Origin: Bacteroidales bacterium
GTDB lineage: Bacteria > Bacteroidota > Bacteroidia > Bacteroidales > UBA932
Reading direction: 5' to 3'
NCBI GenBank assembly: GCA_024693285.1
Contig: JAILLE010000019.1
Span: forward strand, 1 to 45,700
DNA length: 45,700 bases
The notes under the pieces are model-generated. The model ran no database searches. It had not been told where the DNA came from and saw only the letters and a list, made by a program, of their open reading frames with translations. Both the position numbers and the translations under genes were made by a program. Within the stretch, counting starts at the first letter, position 1, and every line of letters starts with the position of its first letter. This document shows, piece by piece, positions 35,587 to 42,491 of the stretch.

Positions 35587-36015
35587 TTAATCCTTGCCAC
35601 TAGTGAGCCTTTCGATCAGTAGCTCCTGGGTAGAGATGATCCTGTCTTTGTCTTGGATGGATTCCCGCAGTCGCCTTATCTCCATTTCTCTGATTTGGAT
35701 CTCGTTTATATAATGCTTTTCCAACTCGATCATTTTGTCTCCGTAAGACTGTTTCAAATCGGCGAAAATGTTGGTGGCGTTCCTCACCGGCTCATAACCG
35801 TTCACTAGCTCAGCCGCGGATACTCCTAACAATGCGGCGCATTTTAGGTAATTCTCGTTTATAATGCGAGTCTTTCCATGTTCGATTTTCTGGTAGGCTG
35901 GTAAGGATATATCGAGTAACTTAGCGACCTTGGCCTGCGTCAGGCCACGGGCCAATCTCGCTTTCAGCAAGTTGCCCTTCAATGTGGCTTCATCCAGTAT
36001 GTGGTCGTCATCCAT
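35587..36015 (-). CDS. XRE-family transcriptional regulator with C-terminal coiled coil
   Basis: A 142-residue protein with a Cro/C1-type helix-turn-helix at about residues 13-70 (ARGLTQAKVAKLLDISLPAY, then YLKCAALLGVSAAELV). Residues about 85-138 form a charged coiled coil (EKHYINEIQIREMEIRRLRE), likely a dimerisation element. Target and signal are unknown. A near-perfect palindrome lies 33 bases upstream of its start and looks like an autoregulatory operator. It points toward rnhB and away from the EF-G2 region. Confidence 0.85.
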   Translation of the reverse strand: MDDDHILDEATLKGNLLKARLARGLTQAKVAKLLDISLPAYQKIEHGKTRIINENYLKCAALLGVSAAELVNGYEPVRNATNIFADLKQSYGDKMIELEKHYINEIQIREMEIRRLRESIQDKDRIISTQELLIERLTSGKD

Positions 36016-36047
36016 ATTCAGATTATCTCGTTAACGCGAAGATATTC

Positions 36048-36060
36048 AACGAGACTCGTT
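36048..36060. promoter_or_regulatory. Palindromic operator candidate upstream of the XRE regulator
   Basis: AACGAG-A-CTCGTT is a perfect 6-bp inverted repeat with a one-base centre. A further half-site CTCGTT lies at 36027-36032, nearer the regulator start. On the minus strand a near-consensus -7 box (TATCTTCG, 36037-36044) falls between them, so a bound repressor would cover the promoter. This fits autoregulation by the adjacent XRE protein. Confidence 0.5.
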
Positions 36061-36063
36061 TTA

Positions 36064-36148
36064 TTGATAAACCAAAAGTTTGTATAACCAACCAAAGGTT
36101 ATTAAAATACATATCAATTTGATAAAAAACAGAAATAAAACTTATCAA
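36064..36148. promoter_or_regulatory. AT-rich regulatory region with TATCAA/TTGATA palindrome and half-sites
   Basis: This part of the 200-base gap between the XRE gene and the small HTH gene is AT-rich. It contains TATCAA-T-TTGATA (36112-36124), half-sites TTGATA at 36064-36069 and TATCAA at 36143-36148, and a separate inverted repeat ATAACC (36084-36089) / GGTTAT (36097-36102). The clustering suggests binding sites for a regulator of the downstream genes; the factor is unknown. Confidence 0.4.
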
Positions 36149-36215
36149 ACCCCCTGCATCCGCATAAATATCTGATTACTTTTCTCCACTTTTGTCAAGA
36201 CGAAAAAACAAAAGA

Positions 36216-36416
36216 ATGACGATGCGGAATATAATGGAAGACTATGCCGCTTTCGAGCGGGCGATGGACGAGGACATGGTATACCTTGACCTGTGTTTCG
36301 AAGAGATTTGCGCCGCTATCGGTGCGGACAAAAAGGCCCTTGACAGGCTGATTTTGAGCGAAATCGGGGTGGATGGCGAGAGCCTTGTTGACTTTTATCG
36401 GTCGAAGTTTGGCTAA
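36216..36416 (+). CDS. Small HTH-like protein upstream of EF-G2
   Basis: Best start is ATG 36216 (MTMRNIMEDYAAFERAMDED), giving 66 residues; a TTG at 36192 or ATG codons at 36222 and 36234 are alternatives. The sequence CFEEICAAIGADKKALDRLI followed by SEIGVDGESLVDFYRSKFG resembles one half of an AraC-type DNA-binding domain (helix-turn-helix followed by a YR motif), but there is no second HTH and no ligand domain. I do not know a named family. It precedes the EF-G2 gene, whose -33 box overlaps its stop codon, so the two have separate promoters. Confidence 0.55.
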   Translation: MTMRNIMEDYAAFERAMDEDMVYLDLCFEEICAAIGADKKALDRLILSEIGVDGESLVDFYRSKFG

Positions 36417-36439
36417 TGGGGTTTTTTTCCTTAAATTTG
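36408..36439 (+). promoter_or_regulatory. Consensus Bacteroidetes promoter of the EF-G2 gene
   Basis: TTTG (36408-36411), 20-base spacer, TAAATTTG (36432-36439), all exact matches. The TTTG lies in the last codons of the small HTH gene. The predicted leader of about 45 bases is long compared with other promoters here. Confidence 0.8.
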
Positions 36440-36490
36440 CCCGTCTATGCCCAATTGTCAAAGACAGATTATAATTAATCACTTATAGAA

Positions 36491-38644
36491 ATGAAGGAAT
36501 ATTCAACAAAAGACATCCGCAACGTCGTCCTGATCGGAAGCTCCAAGTCTGGTAAGACCACGTTGTCCGAGGCCATGCTCTTCGAGGGCAAAGTGGTCGA
36601 CCGCAGGGGTACGGTGGAAGGAAAGAACACTGTTTCTGACAACACCGAATTCGAGCAGACAAACCAGAAGTCGGTTTATGCCACTCCGCTTTACGCTGAG
36701 TTCATGAACACTAAGTTCAACATCATCGACGCTCCTGGTTCCGATGACTTCTGCGGTGGCGCCATTTCGGCGTTCAAAGTCTGCGAGTCAGCTATCCTTA
36801 CCGTCAACGCCCAGCAAGGTGTCGAGGTGGGTACTGAGATCTTTGCCCGCTACGCTGACCAGTACAACAAGCCCATGATCGTGGCTGTCAATCAGCTGGA
36901 CACCGAGAAAGCCAACTGGGATCACACCCGTGACACCCTTAAGGAAGCTTTCGGTAAGAAGATCATCTTCGCCCAGTTCCCGGTCAATCCCGGTCTTGGA
37001 TTCGATGGCATCGTGGATGTTATCACAATGAAGTATTACCACTTCACTGACGACAACGGCAAGTTCGAGGAGTCTGACATCCCCGCCCAGTATGCTGATG
37101 AGGCTGAGGAGATGCGTATGGAACTCGTCGAGAAGGCCGCCGAGGGTGATGACGCCCTCATGGAGAAGTATTTCGAGACGATGGAGCTCTCCATTGACGA
37201 GATCAGGGCCGGTCTGAGCGCCGGTATGGCCGCCAGGGAGGTTATGCCCGTCTTCTGCCTCTCCGCCAGGAAGGATCTCGGAGTCAAGAGGCTCATGGAG
37301 TTTGTCGTCAACGTCGCTCCTTCACCCGTCGGAGAGGTCAACAAGACCATCGGCGGCGCTGAGGTCAAGTGCGACCCCGCTGGTCCTGTCAGCCTGTTCA
37401 TCTACAAGACTGCTGTCGAGCAGCATCTTGGCGATGTGTCTTACTTCAAGGTGATGAGCGGTGTCCTCAAGGAGGGTGCTGATCTCGTCAACCCTGAGAC
37501 TGGCAATGGTGAGCGTCTTTCCGCTATCTACGCTGTCGCCGGTGACAAGAAGGAGAAGGTTTCTTCCATCTCCGCCGGTGATATCGGTTGCGTCATGAAA
37601 CTCAAGGGAGGCAAGACAGATGTTACTCTCGCCGCTCCCGGACAGGAGGCTTTCGAGCACATGGTATTCCCTGACGCCAGGTATCGCTGCGCTGTCAAGG
37701 CCGTCGACAAGAACGACGAGGCTAAGGTCGGTGAGGCTCTGAACAAGATCGCCGCACAGGATCCCACTATCAATGTCGAATATTCCAAGGAGCTTCGTCA
37801 GACCATCCTCAGCGGCCAGGGCGAGCAGGCCATCAACCTCGTCAAGTGGAAGATGACCAACGAGTTCAAGCAGAACATCGAGTTCCTGGCTCCGAAGGTT
37901 CCTTACCGTGAGACCATCACCAAGGTCGCTACCGCCCAGTACCGCCACAAGAAGCAGTCTGGTGGAGCAGGCCAGTTCGGTGAGGTTCATCTCCTCGTCT
38001 GCCCTTACGTCGAGGGAGAGCCTGCCGGCAACAAGTTCATGATCGGCGGCAAGGAGACTATCCTTAACATCAAGTCCCAGGAGACCTATGATCTGGAGTG
38101 GGGCGGCAAACTCGAGTTCATCAACTGCGTCGTCGGTGGCGCCATCGATCTCGGCTTCATGCCCGCTATCCTCAAGGGTATCAACGACAAGATGTCCGAG
38201 GGCCCTCTCACCGGTTCCTACGCCCGTGATATCAGGGTCTATGTATACGACGGTAAGATGCACCCGGTGGATTCCAAGGAAATCGCCTTCATCATCGCTG
38301 GTCGTAACGCATTCAAGGAGGCCTTCCGTAACGCTGGTCCGAAGATCCTTGAGCCTATCTACAACGTCGATATCCTGACCCCGAACGAGTTCGTCGGTCC
38401 TTGTATGTCCGACCTCAACGGCCGTCGCGGAATGATCATGAACCAGGATATGGATAAGGGATTCACAATCCTCCATGCCCGTGTTCCGCTCGCCGAGCTT
38501 TACAGGTATTCCACGACTCTTAGCTCCCTCACCGGTGGCGCCGCTACCTTCACGATGAAGTTCGCTGAGTACCAGCAGGTTCCTGCTGATGTGCAGACCA
38601 AGCTTCTCGCTGAGTACGCCGCCCAGGAGCAGGACGAGGACTAA
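36491..38644 (+). CDS. fusA2: Elongation factor G paralog of the EF-G2 type with altered GTPase motifs
   Basis: A 717-residue EF-G-like translocase with domains I-V in order. The P-loop is kept (GSSKSGKT, 16-23), but other G motifs deviate: the RGITI switch I element is missing (EQTNQKSVYAT instead), the G3 motif DTPGH reads DAPGS with Ser84 in place of the catalytic His, and NKxD reads NQLD (134-137). These changes match the EF-G2 paralog of Bacteroides, which is known to support translation without GTP hydrolysis and to matter during carbon limitation and gut colonisation. Domain IV keeps a translocation loop (SGGAGQFGEVHL). The acidic C-terminus encodes AAQEQDED. It has its own consensus promoter and a 3' end duplicated 3.8 kb downstream. 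Confidence 0.9.
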   Translation: MKEYSTKDIRNVVLIGSSKSGKTTLSEAMLFEGKVVDRRGTVEGKNTVSDNTEFEQTNQKSVYATPLYAEFMNTKFNIIDAPGSDDFCGGAISAFKVCESAILTVNAQQGVEVGTEIFARYADQYNKPMIVAVNQLDTEKANWDHTRDTLKEAFGKKIIFAQFPVNPGLGFDGIVDVITMKYYHFTDDNGKFEESDIPAQYADEAEEMRMELVEKAAEGDDALMEKYFETMELSIDEIRAGLSAGMAAREVMPVFCLSARKDLGVKRLMEFVVNVAPSPVGEVNKTIGGAEVKCDPAGPVSLFIYKTAVEQHLGDVSYFKVMSGVLKEGADLVNPETGNGERLSAIYAVAGDKKEKVSSISAGDIGCVMKLKGGKTDVTLAAPGQEAFEHMVFPDARYRCAVKAVDKNDEAKVGEALNKIAAQDPTINVEYSKELRQTILSGQGEQAINLVKWKMTNEFKQNIEFLAPKVPYRETITKVATAQYRHKKQSGGAGQFGEVHLLVCPYVEGEPAGNKFMIGGKETILNIKSQETYDLEWGGKLEFINCVVGGAIDLGFMPAILKGINDKMSEGPLTGSYARDIRVYVYDGKMHPVDSKEIAFIIAGRNAFKEAFRNAGPKILEPIYNVDILTPNEFVGPCMSDLNGRRGMIMNQDMDKGFTILHARVPLAELYRYSTTLSSLTGGAATFTMKFAEYQQVPADVQTKLLAEYAAQEQDED
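38618..38644 (+). repeat. Left copy of 27-bp direct repeat (3' end of EF-G2 gene)
   Basis: The last eight codons and stop of the EF-G2 gene (AAQEQDED-stop). It matches 42384-42410 at 26 of 27 positions; the single difference is the synonymous Asp codon GAC here against GAT there. Sequence on either side of the two copies is unrelated. Confidence 0.9.
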
Positions 38645-38659
38645 GCTGGTAAAAGAAGC

Positions 38660-38697
38660 AATAGAGGCCGGATTCCACCCAGGGACCGGCCTCTATT
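38660..38697. terminator. Terminator hairpin between the EF-G2 and lipoprotein genes
   Basis: Perfect 12-bp stem AATAGAGGCCGG (38660-38671) / CCGGCCTCTATT (38686-38697) with a 14-base loop. The T content after the stem is moderate in both directions, so it may serve both convergent genes. Confidence 0.7.
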
Positions 38698-38718
38698 GTG
38701 TATTCTTGATTTTCTCTG

Positions 38719-39294
38719 TTATGGCGTGACACTTGCGAAGTCTGTGGTGTATTTACTCCTGTGTTCCTGGAGCTCTTTCTCGGTCATTCTCTTATATTTA
38801 AAATACATGTAATAAGGAATCGGGTCTTTATCTTTTTCCGAGTATTTCCAACCTATCCTCGAAACACATGTGAATTTGCTATCGGATAATTTCAGTAGTC
38901 TTATAACATTGTTCGACCCTATGAGAATGGTAGAATCCTCAAACCTATAACTATTTGTTGAATAGCAAGGCTTAGGCAAAGACATAACATCAAAGAAAGA
39001 TGTGACCGTGGTCTCGTCAAAGAAATAATCGGAAGGTCCCCAACCGTCTCGTATAGAATCTTCATGGGAAGCGAGGGAGCCATCGTCTTTAATATCTCTG
39101 AAATCGACGCACTTCCATCCGTAACCCACGACATTACTTTTGAATTGTTTCAAGGACACCTCCGAGGAAGAGATCACTTCCCCAGATTCCGTCAGATCGA
39201 AATCGATTCCATCCGGATCCAAATCCGCTGAGCAGCCTGAAAGAACGAAAATGAGCATGAGCGCCGCGCTCAATAATGAGATTAACTCTTTCAT
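38719..39294 (-). CDS. Hypothetical lipoprotein
   Basis: A 192-residue protein from ATG 39292-39294 (longer in-frame starts would put a hydrophilic stretch before the signal peptide). The signal peptide ends in a lipobox (FVLSGC, Cys about residue 21) followed by acidic residues SADLDPDGIDFD, which favours surface or outer-membrane sorting in Bacteroidota. The body has aromatic residues and repeated short beta-type segments (VVGYGWKCVDFRDI, YYMYFKYKRMTEKE). No domain is recognised. It is the first gene inside the putative island, in the same direction as the C10-protease gene and about 95 bases from it. That gap is AT-rich and shows no clear promoter. Confidence 0.65.
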   Translation of the reverse strand: MKELISLLSAALMLIFVLSGCSADLDPDGIDFDLTESGEVISSSEVSLKQFKSNVVGYGWKCVDFRDIKDDGSLASHEDSIRDGWGPSDYFFDETTVTSFFDVMSLPKPCYSTNSYRFEDSTILIGSNNVIRLLKLSDSKFTCVSRIGWKYSEKDKDPIPYYMYFKYKRMTEKELQEHRSKYTTDFASVTP

Positions 39295-39389
39295 AATATT
39301 TAAGATATATATTGTTTGTTTTTGACTGTTTGCTAGTATTAAGCAGAAACTATTCACTTTTTAAAGAAATCGGCGAAGCCAGTGTATTT

Positions 39390-40586
39390 TTAGGGCTGGA
39401 TATTATAGACTAGTTTCATATTATGAGCAAGATTGTATTCTGTGCCGGTCGGCGAAAAGGCGCTAAAGGCATACCATCCATTTGGTGAAGTGTCCTGCCA
39501 ACCCCATACATGATGAAATCGCAAATAACCATAGACATTATGTTGTCCATCAATAACAATATCCTCTTGCCATTCATGCGCTCCATCACAAACCCATGCA
39601 TAGCCACTTCCCCCGCTCGTTCCCTTAAATATAACAGGTCTTTCATAATCGATTAATTCGTTGCGTACCAGATTATAATTAGAATTCTTTGAATAGTCAA
39701 TTTGAGTGGCAGATGAATAACCAAAACTGTTTTTTAAAAAATCACCAACATTGAAACTATGAGGAACATGGCTTGCTGGATATCCTGGCTGAATATTTGA
39801 ACCGAGATTAGTCCAGATATTGTTTATTAAAGAATAAAGATAACTATTAGCCGTATTATTTGGCATTAGTGACCAACTATATGATGCAGGATGCTCAAAG
39901 TATCTCATAATTTGTGCGATAGCGACAGGGACACAACCTACAGCGGCATGAACATAGGAGTTCTCATAATTTACCAATTGAAGATTGTTATTATATGGAG
40001 AGTTTTGGTGCCAAGTGGTTGATAAAAGAGGGCCAACACTGTTGTCATATAGGTCATTCCAGTATTCTGTGTCTGCGGGTTGGGATCTCGTGCCAGGATT
40101 CTCTTTTTCAAACCTTTCCCAGATGTATTTGGAAAGAGAATCCGTCTCATTACTGTTATTTCTTAGATAGTTAATTTCCCCACAGATTTCTTCAATCCAG
40201 TTTTTCAGTCCTCCAGGATAAGAGTCGAGATCTTGAGGCAGATACCCGTCTTCCGAATATGCGAGAACAGGATAAGTCCTGTTGTCTCCTGAGACAACTA
40301 CGAAGCCACCTCCTTCATAGTTGATGGTATGGAGAACGGGTAAATCCTCTGAGTCATCAAGAGTAAAGGAATTCTTTACCTCAAGCCCCTTGGCTTTTGT
40401 CGGGATAGAGATACCTTTGTCCTGCACATAATGGTTAGCGACAGTCATAGCCTTGGACAAAGAGACCAAGTTTGGATTTGTTGCTACGATCTCTTGGGTG
40501 GGTACAAGTTGTTCTGTAACGGCATCGCATGCTGTGATGGCGACGGTTGCGACCGCAAGAACCGGTAGGATACTTTTTCTTAACAT
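39390..40586 (-). CDS. C10 (streptopain-like) cysteine protease with catalytic His replaced by Tyr
   Basis: A 398-residue secreted protein with a lipobox (VAITAC, Cys20), an inhibitory-type propeptide (about 40-165, including GGGFVVVSGDNRTYPVLAYS) and a C10 catalytic domain. The oxyanion Gln region (TTWHQNSPYN) and the nucleophile Cys218 (AAVGCVPVAIAQIM) are present, as is the C-terminal WGW. The catalytic His of C10 lies in a GHAFVIDG/GHAWVCDG motif; here the motif is GYAWVCDG with Tyr329 (codon TAT, 39600-39602 on the plus strand). The enzyme may be inactive or act as a binding protein. The gene is AT-rich and sits in the putative island. Confidence 0.85.
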   Translation of the reverse strand: MLRKSILPVLAVATVAITACDAVTEQLVPTQEIVATNPNLVSLSKAMTVANHYVQDKGISIPTKAKGLEVKNSFTLDDSEDLPVLHTINYEGGGFVVVSGDNRTYPVLAYSEDGYLPQDLDSYPGGLKNWIEEICGEINYLRNNSNETDSLSKYIWERFEKENPGTRSQPADTEYWNDLYDNSVGPLLSTTWHQNSPYNNNLQLVNYENSYVHAAVGCVPVAIAQIMRYFEHPASYSWSLMPNNTANSYLYSLINNIWTNLGSNIQPGYPASHVPHSFNVGDFLKNSFGYSSATQIDYSKNSNYNLVRNELIDYERPVIFKGTSGGSGYAWVCDGAHEWQEDIVIDGQHNVYGYLRFHHVWGWQDTSPNGWYAFSAFSPTGTEYNLAHNMKLVYNIQP

Positions 40587-40652
40587 GAGACAGTTTCATT
40601 AGTTGAACAAAGTTTACTCCTAGAACGCATGAAATCGGGAAAACCGTCAAAA

Positions 40653-40689
40653 TAAATTTGAAAATAAAGACGGCTTTCGATTATTTTTA
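40653..40689 (+). promoter_or_regulatory. Promoter candidate of the ECF sigma factor gene
   Basis: TTTG at 40657-40660, a 21-base spacer, then TATTTTTA (40682-40689, one mismatch to TAnnTTTG), about 23 bases before the ATG. The same TTTG is part of TAAATTTG (40653-40660), an exact -7 box that could act separately. The 126-base divergent gap otherwise shows nothing clear. Confidence 0.45.
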
Positions 40690-40712
40690 CGTTATAAGGG
40701 TGAAAGAAAAAG

Positions 40713-41279
40713 ATGGATCATACAGCTCAACTGACAGATCTGGAGATAGCAGAAGTTTATAAGGTGGACAAGAGGGAGGGCTTCAGGCTGTTGTACAGGA
40801 AATATTCCGAAAGGATTTTTGCTATCTGTAGGAGATACTCTTCAGACAGAGAGGGTGCTATGGACTTCTTTCAGGAAGCTATGATTAAGATTAATGACAA
40901 AATCTGTTCAGTCACAATAAGGGCGGAAGGTTCCATATATAGTTGGATGAATAGGGTGACGGTCAATCTTATACTGGATAAACTCAGGCGAGAAAAAAAG
41001 CGGCAGAAAGTCGAGATTCGGGAGTTTTGTGAGACAGATTACTCAGACCCTCTTTATGAAGATTTTGAAGGAATACCTGTTGAGGTTTTATATGAGATGA
41101 TAGGAAGACTTTCGGTATCAAAAAGGGCTGTGTTCAACATGTCTGCGATAGATGGTTATTCATATAAAGAAATAGCCGATTTAATGGGGATTAGTGAGGA
41201 TGGGGCCTCTTCGATGATGTCCAAGGCAAGGAAAGATCTTGGCAAGATGGTTAAAGATTATTTAATGGAAAACCAATGA
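40713..41279 (+). CDS. ECF-type RNA polymerase sigma factor
   Basis: A 188-residue sigma-70 family factor. Region 2 begins at about residue 22 (FRLLYRKYSERIFAICRRYS, then DFFQEAMIKINDKI) and region 4 is near residues 128-180 (YSYKEIADLMGISEDGASSM). Acidic and less conserved residues link them, as in extracytoplasmic-function sigma factors. It is translationally coupled (ATGA at 41276-41279) to a gene for a membrane/beta-barrel protein that may control it. Divergent from the C10-protease gene and inside the putative island, it may drive those genes. Confidence 0.9.
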   Translation: MDHTAQLTDLEIAEVYKVDKREGFRLLYRKYSERIFAICRRYSSDREGAMDFFQEAMIKINDKICSVTIRAEGSIYSWMNRVTVNLILDKLRREKKRQKVEIREFCETDYSDPLYEDFEGIPVEVLYEMIGRLSVSKRAVFNMSAIDGYSYKEIADLMGISEDGASSMMSKARKDLGKMVKDYLMENQ

Positions 41280-42355
41280 TGAAGGACTGGATAGAAGCAT
41301 TCAAAGATAAACTCTCGGAATACAGATTTCCTCTTCCGGTTGGTGAGTTGGAAGTCCTCGAAGGAATAATCCGCATCCGGAAGAGAAGGAGGTTTTTATC
41401 TTGGACCTCTGCGGCCTTTGCGACCGCCGCATCGGTGGCTATCGCTATCGTTCTAACCTCCAGAGGCGTTGATCCAGCGATTAGTCCGGTTATTGTTGAC
41501 ACTCCTGAAGAACGGCTTGCCGAGGCAGAGGAGCCCTTTATCTCAATTCCGTTGGAGTCAGAGTCAAAGATGTCAGCACTTCCCACCAGAATCACTCCTT
41601 CTAAAGAATCGCAGACGGAAACTGTTGACAGAGAAGATGATCCTCAGACACAACAAGAGCCAGAGTCCCCGATTTCTCCTCAAGAATCCAAGGACAAGGG
41701 TCCGGACAATGCTCGGCATTCAGGTTCTATCCCATACGATAGTTTTGATTTCGCCCAAACCGAAAAACAATCTTCTCCCAGACGTTTTTCCGTCTCTTTC
41801 TCCACTGGCGGAAATCTAAAGGCCCATGAATACTATGATGGTCTTCCAGGGTTGGGCTCTGTCACATACCAATATCTAAACCATAGTCCGCGCATTCTTT
41901 CTTACGAGCTATCTTTACGGTATCAATTGTCTGACAGGCTTGATCTCGCATCCGGAATATGCTATTATGGAACCACTTCCGAAGTTTTAAGGGCGAAAGA
42001 AAGTCAAGTCTCACGGACCCTGTTTTACCAGAAAGCCGGTTATCTTGGAGTTCCCCTTCATTTGGACTGGTATCCGTTCAAGGGCAACCGGTTCTCCATG
42101 TATGTCGGTGCGGGAGGAGAGGCCAGAAAATGCGTCTTTGCGAGGATAGGTGATGACAGGCTTAAGGACAAAGGCCTCTATTTCTCCGCCATTGCCTTGG
42201 CTGGTCTTAGATACGAGCCTATGCGACATGTCGGATTGTTCATTGAGCCACAGTACTCTCATTCTTTCCTGACAAGGAATCCCACCGTCAAGTCTTATAT
42301 AACTGAGACACCTAACCTTTTCAATATAAAGGTAGGATTGAGTGTTGGGTTATAG
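41276..42355 (+). CDS. Sigma-coupled protein joining an inner-membrane helix to a predicted outer-membrane barrel
   Basis: A 359-residue protein. Residues 1-40 are charged (KDWIEAFKDKLSEYRFPL, then RIRKRRR) and probably cytoplasmic, like a short anti-sigma segment. A transmembrane helix follows (about 41-62, WTSAAFATAASVAIAIVL), then a Pro/Glu/Ser-rich linker to about residue 150 (QTQQEPESPISPQESK). Residues about 160-359 alternate polar and hydrophobic positions in strand-like blocks (YELSLRYQLSDRLDLASGIC, SMYVGAGGEARK, VGLFIEPQYSHSF) like a small outer-membrane beta-barrel, but the terminal residue is Leu, not aromatic. The start overlaps the sigma stop codon. A signal-transducing anti-sigma role is inferred. 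Confidence 0.7.
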   Translation: MMKDWIEAFKDKLSEYRFPLPVGELEVLEGIIRIRKRRRFLSWTSAAFATAASVAIAIVLTSRGVDPAISPVIVDTPEERLAEAEEPFISIPLESESKMSALPTRITPSKESQTETVDREDDPQTQQEPESPISPQESKDKGPDNARHSGSIPYDSFDFAQTEKQSSPRRFSVSFSTGGNLKAHEYYDGLPGLGSVTYQYLNHSPRILSYELSLRYQLSDRLDLASGICYYGTTSEVLRAKESQVSRTLFYQKAGYLGVPLHLDWYPFKGNRFSMYVGAGGEARKCVFARIGDDRLKDKGLYFSAIALAGLRYEPMRHVGLFIEPQYSHSFLTRNPTVKSYITETPNLFNIKVGLSVGL

Positions 42356-42383
42356 TTTGTGTCTTTGCCTGTCCGTTATTGTT

Positions 42384-42410
42384 GCCGCCCAGGAGCAGGA
42401 TGAGGACTAA
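42384..42410 (+). repeat. Right copy of 27-bp direct repeat (displaced EF-G2 gene end)
   Basis: Encodes AAQEQDED-stop in one frame but has no upstream gene in that frame. It is 26 of 27 bases identical to 38618-38644, with GAT in place of GAC. It lies 28 bases after the stop of the membrane/barrel gene and 22 bases before a strong terminator. Confidence 0.9.
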
Positions 42411-42432
42411 TCCTCTCAGGCTTTTTCAATTA

Positions 42433-42461
42433 ATGCCGCCTTTTACTGGCGGCATTTTTTT
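42433..42461 (+). terminator. Strong intrinsic terminator, probably the ancestral EF-G2 terminator
   Basis: Perfect stem ATGCCGCC (42433-42440) / GGCGGCAT (42448-42455), 7-base loop, followed by seven T. It now ends the sigma/barrel transcript, but its position just after the second copy of the EF-G2 gene end suggests that it originally served EF-G2. Confidence 0.9.
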
Positions 42462-42491
42462 GTTATATTTATTCCACGATTCGAAAACCGC

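Larger units (their letters stand above)
38645..42383. mobile_element. Putative inserted island between two copies of the EF-G2 gene end
   Basis: A block of about 3.7 kb lying exactly between the two 27-bp repeats. It holds a lipoprotein gene, a C10-protease gene, an ECF sigma factor gene and a membrane-barrel gene, all visibly more AT-rich than the flanking genes. No integrase, transposase or terminal inverted repeat was seen, so the mode of insertion is unknown; a mobile origin is an inference from the repeat and composition. Confidence 0.5.

Noticed and set aside
36016..36215. tRNA or riboswitch in the AT-rich gap
   Set aside because: No cloverleaf, no conserved riboswitch core; the structure is short palindromes only.
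37322..38476. 384-codon open frame on the minus strand
   Set aside because: Lies fully antisense to EF-G2, has no protein-family signal and reflects codon bias of the real gene.
38645..42383. Insertion sequence or integrative element with its own recombinase
   Set aside because: All four genes in the block are accounted for and none resembles a transposase or integrase; no terminal inverted repeats were found, so only a putative island is claimed.
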